Under the pieces are notes generated by a model, which worked only from the letters and a program-made list of their open reading frames with translations, had not been told where the DNA came from and did no database searches. Shown one piece after another: positions 43,485 to 53,037 of a stretch of DNA of 62,178 nucleotides; the stretch's first letter is position 1; each line of letters opens with the position of its first letter. Source of the stretch: an uncultured Bacilli bacterium (GTDB lineage: Bacteria; Bacillota_I; Bacilli_A; RF39; UBA660); assembly GCA_947626565.1 (NCBI GenBank), contig CANQSQ010000006.1:1-62178 (forward strand), in the 5' to 3' direction. The translations under genes and the position numbers were made by a program.

Positions 43485-44248
43485 TTTTCATCATCCTTCC
43501 TTTTTGATTTTTTTATATAATAAACAACTACTCCAATTCCAACTACAGCTACTACAAAAATACTTAGATAAAGTATTATTGCATCAAACGTATTTGGAAT
43601 CCCCTCATCGTTATTACCTTTATCATTGCCACCTGTCTCATCGCCTGTCGTTATTTCTTTGGCTTCAACTTTTAACATAGCAGCAAATTCATATACATAA
43701 CTATCATTTATTTCATCAAAAGTTGGTAGTAGCAATAGCTGTGGTGCTGAAATATATTCATAATTATCATCAACTACACTTTCTGCTTTAACCAAATATA
43801 AACCAACATTCAAGTTCTTAAATATTAAAAATCCTTGCTTATTAGTTACTCCACTATCTATTGGTTCAATATTATTAGTCTGTATAGTATCATACATCTT
43901 TCTAGCCAGCTCATCAATTTCCGAAGCTTTTAACTCTTCAAAAGTTTTACTAACTGTCTCTTCTTGTAAATCGTCATTAGGACCATTATCAAGATCTTCA
44001 CCACCTTCAACTGATCCTCCAGTATCTTGATAATTAAAATCATCTAAATAAGTAACATGTCCATTCTCATCAACAGAACCAACTTTGTAAATAGCTATAT
44101 TAGCATTTTCAAATTTCAAATCAGCATACTTTAAATCCAGTTCAACCTGTCCTATTACATTAGTATCAATGGTTAAAGCCTTAGCCCTTATGCTAACTAA
44201 AGTAAAGAGAAAAATTATAATGCTAAAAAATATTCTTCTTTTTTTCAT
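43481..44248 (-). CDS. Minor/basal pilin with atypical sorting signal
   Basis: 255 residues. Signal peptide ending KAKA, a beta domain with IAIYKVGSVDENGHVTYLDD and GFLIFKNLNVGLYLVKAESV (Cna-B style), a Gly/Asn/Asp linker, then EGIPNTFDAIILYLSIF with a helix and basic tail. IPNTF departs from LPXTG at the first and last positions, so it may be read by the class B sortase. It overlaps both neighbours by four bases (ATGA), which shows tight coupling. Role as base pilin anchored to the wall is inferred. Confidence 0.82.
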   Translation of the reverse strand: MKKRRIFFSIIIFLFTLVSIRAKALTIDTNVIGQVELDLKYADLKFENANIAIYKVGSVDENGHVTYLDDFNYQDTGGSVEGGEDLDNGPNDDLQEETVSKTFEELKASEIDELARKMYDTIQTNNIEPIDSGVTNKQGFLIFKNLNVGLYLVKAESVVDDNYEYISAPQLLLLPTFDEINDSYVYEFAAMLKVEAKEITTGDETGGNDKGNNDEGIPNTFDAIILYLSIFVVAVVGIGVVVYYIKKSKRKDDEK

Positions 44249-46335
44249 TTTTTCTTTTTCCCCTTTCTAAACCAGTAGCCACAACCAAAGGCTGCTATAA
44301 CTATTATTACTAGTCCACCTATTACAAATGGTACATTTCCTACTCCACCTGTATTAGGTAATACATCAATTTTTTCATTAGCTATATTAACTGTTGCCAC
44401 GCCATCTACATTGGTTACTTCATAACCAGCTATTGATATACTTCCAGCTTCATCTACACTTACATATAAAACTTTATTTAGTTTCACGTAACCATATGGT
44501 ACTTTTGTTTCTTTTAAATAATAGGTCTTACCTGGAGTCAAGCCTTTAAAACTCATTCCTGTACCATAAACTGTCTGGGTACCTTCATCTTCATAAAGGG
44601 TAAACTCTGCACCATTTAATTTTTTGCCTTCACCACTAACTTTATTAATATTCAAAACAACATTTGATACAACAAAATCTACTGATGATGTATATTCTCC
44701 CTCAGCTAACGTATATTTATTAGATGCAATAGCTCCTACTAAGCTAACCTTATTTGTTACTCTTTTTACTGCATCTTTTTGAACAACATATTTAGCTTTA
44801 ATAACCAAGCTTTCCAAAGGATCCATCTTAGGTATTTTTACATAATTTTCATTCAATACTGTATATTTATTATTCTCATCAGGAACAAATTCTGCTCCCT
44901 CTGTTTCTTCTTGAATAAAGACATCATTAATTTCAAAATTTGCTGTATTTTCTACCGTAATACTAAAATTAACAACATCGCCTTCTTGATAGCTAACCTT
45001 TTCATTATCAATTACTTTCGTTATCTTTGGTGTAAATGTTCCTAATTTTTCTTTCCACTCTCCTGTAATAACTACATCCTCTTCTGGCATTTCGAAACTC
45101 TCAGCTTTATACCAACCTAAGAATTCAAAACCTTCAGCTACTGGATTAGGTGCTACTTCAACTATATCTCCTGGATAATGTCTTGAAGCCTCTGGTATCA
45201 AATTTTCCCAACTAGGTGGTAAAACATTGCCTTGAAATTGATAAGATACTTCATAATCTATTCTTTCAAAGCTACCTCTTAATTTTACATTTCTAGGAGG
45301 CATTACAAATATTCCAGAACCCTCTTCATCTTCACTATCTTCAATTAAAACGTCATCATCATCAACAACTTTCCAACCTAAGAAACGATAACCATTAACT
45401 ATATCACCGACTTTTAGGGAGTCAACAACAACATCATCACCTTCACCATATTTTCTTTCTCGAGGTGGCTTATAACCTTCTGGTACATCATCACCTTCTA
45501 TTTCATAAGTAACACTATATGTTTCTTTAGCTGTAAATTTTCCTTTAAAGACTACGTTACTCTCTGGCATTGTAAAGGAGCCACTCCCATCAACTGTAAC
45601 ACCTGGGGTATCGGTTTTCCAACCACTAAATGTATAACCCGCGACTTCAGCATTACCACTAACTGCTACTGACGTACCAGCCGCATATTGCTGCTCATCA
45701 GGAACAGCCGGTGCATTTTCAGGAACAGGATCCTCATATTGATAAGTAACACTATATAAAGGTTCTTCTTCTTTACCCATAAATACGTGAACTGTATTAG
45801 ATCTTGTTGAAAAATCATTTTCTCTTGCAAAAGCTGAATTATAAAAATCCATTCTTGACTTATCTCCTAAAGATGGAGTTGTCGTCACTATTCCAACCGT
45901 AACTTTACAACCAGCTTGTAAGTTTCTAACTTTAAACTTAACCGTTCGTGTAGTATCTTCATATTCTATTCCGTCACTTCCACCTACTACATATCCAACA
46001 CAAGACAACTCTGGATTATTTTGTTGAACAGCTCCAATAGTACCATCTTCACTTTCAACAAAATTCTTAAAAATCAAACCATCTGGTAATTTATCTTCTA
46101 CATAAATGTAATCACTAAAAACTCTTACTTTAGTTGTTCCATTAGAAACAGCCTCTGTTTCATCCTTTCCATCATACATTACATCTATATAATAAGTTAA
46201 GTCACTATTTTCCGCAACTCTTACATCATCATCTAATAATTCAGAAAAAGATGGAGCTAAAAAGCATAGTAATAACAATATAAAAACAGAGATTGCACTA
46301 AAAATGATTATTTTTCTCTTCTTTTTATTTTTCAT
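44245..46335 (-). CDS. Large LPXTG surface protein with InlB-type B repeats, probable tip pilin
   Basis: 696 residues. Signal helix (about 8-27), N-terminal domain with DUF11-like features (ENSDLTYYIDVMYDGKDE), three Listeria/Bacteroides-type repeats (YTFSGWKTDTPGVTVDGSG, YRFLGWKVVDDDD, FEFLGWYKAESFEMPEED; about 195-425), a DUF11-like domain (ITKVIDNEKVSYQEGDVVNF), a Cna-B/SpaA domain (KKLNGAEFTLYEDEGT, YYLKETKVPYGYVKL) and the sorting signal LPNTGGVG, helix, basic tail. As first and largest gene of the operon it is probably the adhesive tip. Transcribed from the promoter at 46380-46408. Confidence 0.88.
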   Translation of the reverse strand: MKNKKKRKIIIFSAISVFILLLLCFLAPSFSELLDDDVRVAENSDLTYYIDVMYDGKDETEAVSNGTTKVRVFSDYIYVEDKLPDGLIFKNFVESEDGTIGAVQQNNPELSCVGYVVGGSDGIEYEDTTRTVKFKVRNLQAGCKVTVGIVTTTPSLGDKSRMDFYNSAFARENDFSTRSNTVHVFMGKEEEPLYSVTYQYEDPVPENAPAVPDEQQYAAGTSVAVSGNAEVAGYTFSGWKTDTPGVTVDGSGSFTMPESNVVFKGKFTAKETYSVTYEIEGDDVPEGYKPPRERKYGEGDDVVVDSLKVGDIVNGYRFLGWKVVDDDDVLIEDSEDEEGSGIFVMPPRNVKLRGSFERIDYEVSYQFQGNVLPPSWENLIPEASRHYPGDIVEVAPNPVAEGFEFLGWYKAESFEMPEEDVVITGEWKEKLGTFTPKITKVIDNEKVSYQEGDVVNFSITVENTANFEINDVFIQEETEGAEFVPDENNKYTVLNENYVKIPKMDPLESLVIKAKYVVQKDAVKRVTNKVSLVGAIASNKYTLAEGEYTSSVDFVVSNVVLNINKVSGEGKKLNGAEFTLYEDEGTQTVYGTGMSFKGLTPGKTYYLKETKVPYGYVKLNKVLYVSVDEAGSISIAGYEVTNVDGVATVNIANEKIDVLPNTGGVGNVPFVIGGLVIIVIAAFGCGYWFRKGKKKK

Positions 46336-46379
46336 GTAATCACCACATTATAATCCTCTATTCTACCTATTCAAATTTA

Positions 46380-46408
46380 ATTATAAAAGATTTTTTATTT
46401 ATTTTCAA
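46380..46408 (-). promoter_or_regulatory. Strong sigma-A-type promoter of the pilus operon
   Basis: TTGAAA, 17-base spacer, perfect TATAAT, about 45 bases before the first start codon of the operon. Confidence 0.85.
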
Positions 46409-46440
46409 TATGTTTTCCGTAATTTAGCCAAAAAAACAGC

Positions 46441-46989
46441 CTATACAAACATATAAGCTGGTTTTTCATAATGATTAACTTCTTTCTCATTCTTATATTT
46501 TTCAACAAGAACTACTTGTCCACTTTCAAGACTCTTTTTCACATCTATAATACGTTGATTTCTTGATCCTTTAAAATATAAATCATAGCTTTTTTCTTCT
46601 AAAATGAATTTTCCATCCACTAACACATCAACATTATCTAATAAGCATCTATGTTTAGGATTTCGAATCATTTCTTCATATGTAAAGCCTGTATAGCACC
46701 AAACATTAAGACCTAATTCATGAGCTGCCTTAGCTATTTCTGAACAAGCTTCACTTTGACACACTGGATCCCCACCTGATAGAGTTATACCATCCTGATT
46801 TTTCAACGTTTTTAATTCATCGATGATATAATCAACATCAACTAAAGCGCCTCCATTAAAATCATGTGTCGTAGGATTATGACAGCCTTTACAATGATGT
46901 GGGCAGCCTTGTGTCCACACCACTGTTCTTATTCCTTCTCCATCAACAATGGAATCAGTCTGTAAATCTGCTGCTAATCTAATTTTCAC
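46441..46989 (-). CDS. nrdG: Anaerobic ribonucleotide reductase activating protein (radical SAM)
   Basis: 182 residues starting with GTG 46989 (MKIRLAADLQTDSI). Radical SAM cluster motif C-x3-C-x2-C in QGCPHHCKGCHNP, then DGITLSGGDPVCQSEA, WCYTGFTYEE and NVDVLVDGKF, all standard for NrdG. It uses SAM to make the glycyl radical on the class III reductase. It overlaps the tiny glycyl-radical gene by 11 bases, which in turn follows nrdD, so the three work together. Length is slightly above average owing to a C-terminal extension. Confidence 0.95.
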   Translation of the reverse strand: MKIRLAADLQTDSIVDGEGIRTVVWTQGCPHHCKGCHNPTTHDFNGGALVDVDYIIDELKTLKNQDGITLSGGDPVCQSEACSEIAKAAHELGLNVWCYTGFTYEEMIRNPKHRCLLDNVDVLVDGKFILEEKSYDLYFKGSRNQRIIDVKKSLESGQVVLVEKYKNEKEVNHYEKPAYMFV

Positions 46990-47152
46990 AGTCTTTTTCT
47001 TCTTTTTCCAAATTATTTAAACCGCTATGCTTTACTCTATCTCTTTCTTCTGCTCTTTTTCCATTATTAAATCTTGAAACATCTCCTGCTAAATATCCTG
47101 TAACTCTTCTTATTCTTTCGAACCCTTGACCTTCTCCAACAATTTTTTCCAT
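46979..47152 (-). CDS. Stand-alone glycyl-radical domain of class III ribonucleotide reductase (57 residues)
   Basis: ATG 47152 with AAGGAG seven to eight bases before it. The product is MEKIVGEGQGFERIRRVTGY, then LAGDVSRFNNGKRAEERDRV, then KHSG and an acidic end. This aligns with the extreme C-terminus of NrdD (in E. coli RRVCGYLG...RPFNAGKQEEVKRRVKHL), where the Gly of the RR-V-x-G-Y motif carries the radical. Here that segment is a separate gene 40 bases after the stop of the 772-residue NrdD. It should dock into NrdD as a spare-part subunit, as GrcA does for pyruvate formate-lyase. Short proteins of this kind are annotated as NrdD in other Firmicutes, to my memory. Confidence 0.85.
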   Translation of the reverse strand: MEKIVGEGQGFERIRRVTGYLAGDVSRFNNGKRAEERDRVKHSGLNNLEKEEKDCEN

Positions 47153-47192
47153 ATTAAATTCTCCTTTTTTTCTTATTTTTTTCTATTCTAAA

Positions 47193-49511
47193 CTATTCAC
47201 AACAACCATTATCAATAGTAGTTACTTTTTCCATTGGAACTCCTTCGAATTCCTTACGTCCACAACCTGGACATACATCATTTATAACTCCAACATATCC
47301 ACATACTGGATCTCTATCTACTGGATGATTAACAGCTCCATAACCTATTCCTGCTTTGCGCATCGTTCTAATTACACTTTCAAAAGCATCAACATTAGAA
47401 GCAGCATCACCATCTAATTCAATATATGAAATATGTCCTCCATTAGTTAAAGCATGATATGGTGCTTCTGTATACAACTTATCATGTATACTTATATGAT
47501 AATAAACTGGTACATGGAAAGAATTAGTATAATACTCTCTATCAGTTACGCCTTTAATTTTTCCATATATAGCTTTATCAATTCCTGTAAATCTTCCAGA
47601 CAATCCTTCAGCAGGTGTTGCTAAACAAGCAAAGTTTAAATGATATTTCTCAGCGTATTCATCACATTTCTTACGCATGAATTTGATTATTTCAAGTCCT
47701 AATTTTTGACTTTCTTCACTTTCTCCATGATGTTTACCAGTTAAAGCTTTTAAACATTCAGCTAACCCTATAAATCCAATTGAAAGTGATCCATGTTTCC
47801 ATACTTTTCTAAGTCTATCTGTTGGTTTTAACTTTTCTCCATTAGTCCAAACTCCTTGTCCTAATAAGAATGGAAAGTTATAGCAACGTTTATTACATTG
47901 AACTTCAAATCTTTCTAGTAATTGATCTTTTACTGTATCCATTACTTCTTCTAATTCTTTATAAAAACCTTTTATATCAGCCTTATCTCTTTCTTTTAAA
48001 GCAATACCATATTTAATACCTAATCTTGGTAAATTAATAGTTGTCCAAGAAAGATTTCCTCTTCCTACTACTACTTCATTATCAGGTGCTGTTACATCTC
48101 CTATAACTCTTGTACGACATCCCATATAAGCAATTTCTGTAGCTGGATTTCCAGGTTTATAATATTGTAAATTAAATGGAGCATCAATAAATGAGAAATT
48201 AGGGAAAAGTCTCTTAGCTGACACTTTACAAGCTAATCTAAATAAATCATAGTTAGGATCTTCCTTATTATAATTAATTCCCTCTTTTACTTTAAAAATA
48301 GATACTGGAAAGATTGGTGTTTCTCCTTTTCCTAGACCTCTATCTGCAGATAGTAAAAAGTTTTTAATGACCATTCTACCTTCTGGAGAAGTATCTGTTC
48401 CAAAGTTTACTGATGAAAATGGAACTTGAGCTCCTGCTCTTGAATGCATAGTATTCAAATTATGTATAAAAGCTTCCATTGCTTGTTGTGTTGCTCTATC
48501 TGTTTTTTGCATTGCTTTTTCATAACTTTTTTCTAATATCTCTTTAACTCTATGAGATCCTTTTTCATAGTCTGTTAATGTTTTTATATCAAAATCAATA
48601 CTTTCTTGTTTATCAATTTCTCTAATAATTCTATCAACATTTATATGTTCTAAGAATCCTTCTAAATCTAAGAAATCATATACTGTTTGTTTTAATTGCT
48701 TTTTAAATGTTTTTAATACTCCTGGAGCTAAATAATAATCAAGTGCTGGTATAGCTTGTCCACCATGCTGATCATTTTGATTAGCTTGAATTACTATTGC
48801 CGCAAGAGAACCATAAGTACTAATATCTTGTGGTGGTCTTACATACCCATGTCCTGTATCAAAACCATTTTTAAATAATCTTGATAAATCTATTTGACAA
48901 CAAGTTGTTGTACCCATTGCTAGGAAATCCATATCATGAATATGTATTGTTCCTTCATCATGCATCTTAGCATATTCTGGCTTCATCAAATAAGCTTTCG
49001 CAAATTCTTTGGAAACTGTTGCTCCATATTGTAACATTGTACCCATTGGTGAATTACCATCTATGTTAGCATTTTCTCTTTTCGCATCTTCTTCATTGGC
49101 TGACTTTAATCCTAAATTTTCAAGTGATTTTAAAAATTTATGAGTCTTTTTATCAGCAAAGAATGATTGTCTTGATTGATTTCTTCTATCACGATATTCT
49201 GAAAAACTCTTATGAACATCTTCATATCCTTTATTTAAAAGTTCTTCTTCAATAAAATCTTGAATTTCTTCTATTTGAATTTTATCTTTATCTTTTGCTT
49301 CTTTTTCTAATCTTTTTAAAACAGCTTGATAGACTTTTTGGACATCTTTACTAGAATATTTTCTTTCTTTTTCTTCTTCATCATCGTCTTCTTCAACACT
49401 ATCAAAGCCCTTTTTTATGGCTAAAGCAATTTTCTTTCCATCAAAATCAACTTTTTTACCACTTCTTTTTATTACTACTAAATCTTCTAATATTTCGCTT
49501 ACTTCTGCCAT
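47193..49511 (-). CDS. nrdD: Anaerobic ribonucleoside-triphosphate reductase, main chain lacking its radical tail
   Basis: 772 residues. An ATP-cone (VIKRSGKKVDFDGKKIALAI, about 10-110, interrupted by an acidic insert), then the class III core: DEGTIHIHDMDFLAMGTTTC, THSRAGAQVPFSSVNFGTD (listed by parts), PIFPVSIFKVKEGINY and ACLATPAEGLSGRFTGID. The end has VCGYVGVINDVCPGCGRKEF, a zinc-site remnant, and stops at DNGCCE. The RR-V-x-G-Y glycyl-radical segment is not in this chain but in the next gene. Reduces ribonucleotides to deoxyribonucleotides without oxygen, probably with formate. ATG 49511 follows AAAGGTGTAAAT. Confidence 0.93.
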   Translation of the reverse strand: MAEVSEILEDLVVIKRSGKKVDFDGKKIALAIKKGFDSVEEDDDEEEKERKYSSKDVQKVYQAVLKRLEKEAKDKDKIQIEEIQDFIEEELLNKGYEDVHKSFSEYRDRRNQSRQSFFADKKTHKFLKSLENLGLKSANEEDAKRENANIDGNSPMGTMLQYGATVSKEFAKAYLMKPEYAKMHDEGTIHIHDMDFLAMGTTTCCQIDLSRLFKNGFDTGHGYVRPPQDISTYGSLAAIVIQANQNDQHGGQAIPALDYYLAPGVLKTFKKQLKQTVYDFLDLEGFLEHINVDRIIREIDKQESIDFDIKTLTDYEKGSHRVKEILEKSYEKAMQKTDRATQQAMEAFIHNLNTMHSRAGAQVPFSSVNFGTDTSPEGRMVIKNFLLSADRGLGKGETPIFPVSIFKVKEGINYNKEDPNYDLFRLACKVSAKRLFPNFSFIDAPFNLQYYKPGNPATEIAYMGCRTRVIGDVTAPDNEVVVGRGNLSWTTINLPRLGIKYGIALKERDKADIKGFYKELEEVMDTVKDQLLERFEVQCNKRCYNFPFLLGQGVWTNGEKLKPTDRLRKVWKHGSLSIGFIGLAECLKALTGKHHGESEESQKLGLEIIKFMRKKCDEYAEKYHLNFACLATPAEGLSGRFTGIDKAIYGKIKGVTDREYYTNSFHVPVYYHISIHDKLYTEAPYHALTNGGHISYIELDGDAASNVDAFESVIRTMRKAGIGYGAVNHPVDRDPVCGYVGVINDVCPGCGRKEFEGVPMEKVTTIDNGCCE

Positions 49512-49547
49512 AATATTTACACCTTTCTTCTTTAACTTTCTAAATTT

Positions 49548-49576
49548 ATTCTAAAAGCAATTTTTCTAAAAATCAA
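49548..49576 (-). promoter_or_regulatory. Promoter of the nrdD-radical subunit-nrdG operon
   Basis: TTGATT, 17 bases, TAGAAT, about 35 bases before the nrdD start. Confidence 0.65.
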
Positions 49577-49822
49577 TACCATTTTTAGGTACTTTTTTGT
49601 CCTCTTTTTTACTTCCGTTGATATACAAAGAAATAGTCAAAAAACTTTTTTTGTTCGATTTACGACAATTTACATTTTTATACAAAATTAGAAAAAATAA
49701 AAAAATCATTTTTTTATTTTTTTGATTTTTTTATTTCTAAAAATTTAATATTTCCTTATTTTTCAACAAATTAGAAAAAATATTTTTCTTTAAAATCTAT
49801 TTTTTTACAAAAAGCATTTTTT
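49577..49822 (-). other. Very A/T-rich intergenic stretch behind the dUTPase gene
   Basis: No gene. On the minus strand it has T-rich hairpin potential (AAAATCA/TGATTTT around 49704-49735, followed by T runs) that can end the dUTPase operon. The 14-base AAATTAGAAAAAAT occurs twice (near 49684 and 49769). Near 49660 TGTCGTA resembles a Spo0A box with one mismatch; I give that no weight. Confidence 0.45.
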
Positions 49823-50296
49823 CTAATTTTCCTTTTTTTCATCAGTTGAGCCAAAGCCGCCTTTTCTTTTTCCACCAGCTATATCATTATCACATACTAA
49901 ATATTTAGTAAACATTACCTGAGCTACAGCATCGCCCTTTTTAATATGCAACTCTTTATCTGAACAATTGAAAACTTGTACCATAAAATGTCCATCATTA
50001 TCTGGATTTTCATAATAGTCAGCATCAATTAATCCAAATCCATGTGGTGTCAGCAATCCCTTCTTAGGTCCTCCTGAACGACTTATTAAAAAATAACATT
50101 CATCATCTTGACAATAAGCTTTTAATCCCGTTGGAATTAATGTTGGTTTTATACCTGGTTTATATACAGGAATAGTAACATCTTCAGCTGCTTCAATATC
50201 ATAAGCTGCTGCATGAGCTGTCTTCCTAACCGGCAAATTTATCCCTTTATCTTCCCAACCTTTCGCAATTTCAAATCCTCTTTTTTTTACTTTCAT
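49823..50296 (-). CDS. dut: dUTP diphosphatase (trimeric dUTPase)
   Basis: 157 residues with all five dUTPase motifs: AAAYDIEAAEDVTI (1), LISRSGGPKKGL (2), GLIDADYY (3, catalytic Asp), KKGDAVAQVMF (4) and KRKGGFGSTD (5). It cleaves dUTP to dUMP, keeping uracil out of DNA and feeding dTMP synthesis. Its ATG overlaps the nrdG stop by four bases, so nucleotide reduction and dUTP removal are co-expressed. Motif 2 has Gly-Gly where many have Ser-Ser or Ser-Gly, as in longer bacterial variants. Confidence 0.93.
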   Translation of the reverse strand: MKVKKRGFEIAKGWEDKGINLPVRKTAHAAAYDIEAAEDVTIPVYKPGIKPTLIPTGLKAYCQDDECYFLISRSGGPKKGLLTPHGFGLIDADYYENPDNDGHFMVQVFNCSDKELHIKKGDAVAQVMFTKYLVCDNDIAGGKRKGGFGSTDEKKEN

Positions 50297-50838
50297 GCTT
50301 TTTCTCCTTCTATTATTTTACTATTATCTATATACAATATTTTCTTCTTTTTAGCTAAACTTTTCCTTACATCTATTATACATTGATTACTACTTCCTAC
50401 ATAATGTAATTTTTCTAAGGCTAATTTTAAGACAAATTTACCATCTAATAAAACATCAATATTATTTAATATTTCTTCTAAATTCTTATCTTCCTTCTTC
50501 TCTTCTAGCAATTCTTCCCAAGTATAACCTGTATAGCACCATATTGTTTTCTCTGGAAACTTTTTTCTTATTTCCACCACTAATTTAGCTATTTCTTCCC
50601 TATTATCTTTAAATAAAGGATCGCCCCCTGATAAAGTTATTCCACTACACCAATCTTGCTCTAATTCGTGAAATATTTCCTCTTTAGCGGTCTCATCAAA
50701 AACTAATCCATCATTCTTATCCCAAGTAATGGCATTCTGACAAGCTACACAATGATGACTACACCCACTTGTCCATAAAACCACTCTAAGTCCTTCCCCA
50801 TTAAGCATATCTGCTTTAGTGATATTGTGATATCTCAT
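50293..50838 (-). CDS. nrdG: Second anaerobic ribonucleotide reductase activating protein
   Basis: 181 residues. Radical SAM motif SGCSHHCVACQNAITW, GITLSGGDPLFKDNREEI, IWCYTGYTWEELL and NIDVLLDGKFV. It is a paralogue of the NrdG at 46441-46989 and is coupled by TAATG to the second nrdD, its likely partner. N-terminus MRYHNITKADMLNGEGLRVV is standard. Activates the glycyl radical using a 4Fe-4S cluster and SAM. Confidence 0.95.
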   Translation of the reverse strand: MRYHNITKADMLNGEGLRVVLWTSGCSHHCVACQNAITWDKNDGLVFDETAKEEIFHELEQDWCSGITLSGGDPLFKDNREEIAKLVVEIRKKFPEKTIWCYTGYTWEELLEEKKEDKNLEEILNNIDVLLDGKFVLKLALEKLHYVGSSNQCIIDVRKSLAKKKKILYIDNSKIIEGEKA

Positions 50839-52985
50839 TACATAGACTTCCTTTCTGATATTTCTACCATCTTAGCATTACTTAACATAGTATCACCATG
50901 TACTCGAGAATAAGACAAATAACCATTCATTCGATCAATCTTTGTTAAATCACTACTACCACATTCTGGACAAACATCCATATCCAATTCTTCATGACCA
51001 CATGAATTACAATAAGCAAGTGATAAATTAACTCCCTCATAAAAACCTTTTTCCATAGCTCTTTCAACATAAGTAAGCATAGCTTCCGTATTATAACTTA
51101 AATTGTATCTAACATATTGAATACGTCCACCTTTAAATAATTCCCAAAATCTATCTTCCAAATCTTGTTTTGTAATTCCTGTAATATCCTCCCAAACTCC
51201 ACAATGAAAACTATTAGAGACATATTCTCTTGAACTAACCCCTTCAACAACACCATATTTTTTTCTAAACTGCTTTACTTGTAATCCACATAAGTTTTCT
51301 GCTGGTGTTCCATAAATAGCATATAGAATATGATCTTCTTCTTTAAATTCTTGCGTCTTTTTATTAATATATTTCATTACCTCTAAAGCAAATTCACCAT
51401 CTTCTACAATACTTTTACCATTATATAAAACTTGTAACTCATTCAAAGCCGTTATTCCAAAGGAAGCTGTACATGATTTTAAAATTGGTTCAATAGCCTC
51501 TTCTGGACGTAAATGTCCTCCATAAAATCCCCCTTGACAATAAGCAAGTGGATTAGTAGAAGCTTTTCTTTTAGCTAAATATCTATAAGTACGTATATGT
51601 ATTTTACGAATCATTTCTAAATAAAAGTCTAATACCTCATAAAAATCTTTTTGTTCTTCTCTAGCTTTAGCCAAAATCATTGGTAAATGTAAAGAAATAG
51701 CTCCTATATTAAATCTTCCTATAAATACTGGTTTATCATTCTTATCAGCTGGTGTCATACCACCTTTTTCATACCAAGGTGACAAGAAAGCTCTACATCC
51801 CATTGGACTAACAACTCGACCATATTTTTTATACATTTCTGGTACGTATCCTTCACCAGTTAATGATAAATAATCTGGATACATTGTCTTTTTACTACAT
51901 TCAATAGCACATAAAAAACTATCGCGAAGTTCTTTACCTTTTCCATGTAAATTTTTATCATATAAAAATACTAATTTTGGAAATAATGTTGGTCTTTTAA
52001 ATCCTTTTTTACCTTGTCCTTCTTTATGAACATTTAAAATAGTCTTCGTAATCATAACCGCAAAAGGATCTTTATCTATACCAAAAGTGAATGTTACAAA
52101 AGGATAATCTCCTCTTGATGAACTTACAGTATTTAATTTATATTCTATTCCTTGATATCCTTGTTCACATTCTCTTTGTACTTTCTTTAAAGCATATTCT
52201 TTAGCCTCATCGACATATTCTTTACCTTTTATAGACAAATACTCTTTATAATATTTATCATAACTCATCTTCGCATATTTCTTTAAAACAGTATCTACTT
52301 CTGGAACGGTAAATCCACCATATTGCATAGCGGTTGTATTATTTATAACATCCCCCATTACATTAAAAGCTGTTCCTAAAGTCTTAGGTTCTGTATACCA
52401 AATATTACTCATTTCAAAGCCATCTTTTAAAACATTAGCCATATCAAATAAACAACAATTCATTGTATCTCGTCTAGCACTCATATCATGAATATAAATA
52501 TATCCATCTTTACAAGCTTCTATTTCAGCTGCTGTTAAAAAGAACTTTTTATATAATTCCTTATTCAAACTATTATATATAAGACATCTCTGTGTAGTAA
52601 CTAAAGCGCTATCCATATTAGCACATTCTTTATCACCTATATAAGTAATAACCTGGGCTTTTTTATAAACCTCATCTAAGATATGAACAATATCTTTTTT
52701 ATAATCTCTATACTCTCTATAACTTTTTGCTACTAAAGGATTTACTTGCTCTAAAGCTATTTCTGTACAACTATGAACTTGTTCAACTGTTGGATTAGTT
52801 GTCTGTGTTCCTAGTAACTCATACACTATATTAACAATCTTATCCAAAGCTTCTTCTGTTAAATCAACCATTACTCTTTCAGCACTAGCTATAACAGCCT
52901 TTTTAACTTTATTAGGATCAAAATCCTCTAAATTACCATTTCTTTTAACTATTTTTATTTTTTTATTTGTATCTTTCTTACTCAT
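50838..52985 (-). CDS. nrdD: Anaerobic ribonucleoside-triphosphate reductase, complete chain
   Basis: 715 residues. ATP-cone IKIVKRNGNLEDFDPNKVKK (about 9-95), class III core (IYIHDMSARRDTMNCCLFDM, NTVSSSRGDYPFVTFTFGID, AIYGTPAENLCGLQ), a full zinc ribbon CNSCG...CPECG near residue 666-686, and the glycyl-radical end DRMNGYLSYSRVHGDTMLSN. So it belongs to a different NrdD subfamily from the one at 47193-49511 (RMNGYL against RRVTGYL) and keeps its radical in the same chain. First gene of an nrdD-nrdG-dut operon; divergent from the Crp/Fnr regulator whose palindrome lies between them. ATG has AAAGGTGGTAAC. Confidence 0.95.
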   Translation of the reverse strand: MSKKDTNKKIKIVKRNGNLEDFDPNKVKKAVIASAERVMVDLTEEALDKIVNIVYELLGTQTTNPTVEQVHSCTEIALEQVNPLVAKSYREYRDYKKDIVHILDEVYKKAQVITYIGDKECANMDSALVTTQRCLIYNSLNKELYKKFFLTAAEIEACKDGYIYIHDMSARRDTMNCCLFDMANVLKDGFEMSNIWYTEPKTLGTAFNVMGDVINNTTAMQYGGFTVPEVDTVLKKYAKMSYDKYYKEYLSIKGKEYVDEAKEYALKKVQRECEQGYQGIEYKLNTVSSSRGDYPFVTFTFGIDKDPFAVMITKTILNVHKEGQGKKGFKRPTLFPKLVFLYDKNLHGKGKELRDSFLCAIECSKKTMYPDYLSLTGEGYVPEMYKKYGRVVSPMGCRAFLSPWYEKGGMTPADKNDKPVFIGRFNIGAISLHLPMILAKAREEQKDFYEVLDFYLEMIRKIHIRTYRYLAKRKASTNPLAYCQGGFYGGHLRPEEAIEPILKSCTASFGITALNELQVLYNGKSIVEDGEFALEVMKYINKKTQEFKEEDHILYAIYGTPAENLCGLQVKQFRKKYGVVEGVSSREYVSNSFHCGVWEDITGITKQDLEDRFWELFKGGRIQYVRYNLSYNTEAMLTYVERAMEKGFYEGVNLSLAYCNSCGHEELDMDVCPECGSSDLTKIDRMNGYLSYSRVHGDTMLSNAKMVEISERKSM

Positions 52986-53037
52986 AATTTGTTACCACCT
53001 TTTCATCCATTTTATAATTATTTCAAAAAAATATACT

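Noticed and set aside
49577-49822. Replication-origin-like A/T-rich region
   Set aside because: No DnaA-box cluster or origin-linked genes are present; the A/T richness is typical of intergenic DNA here.
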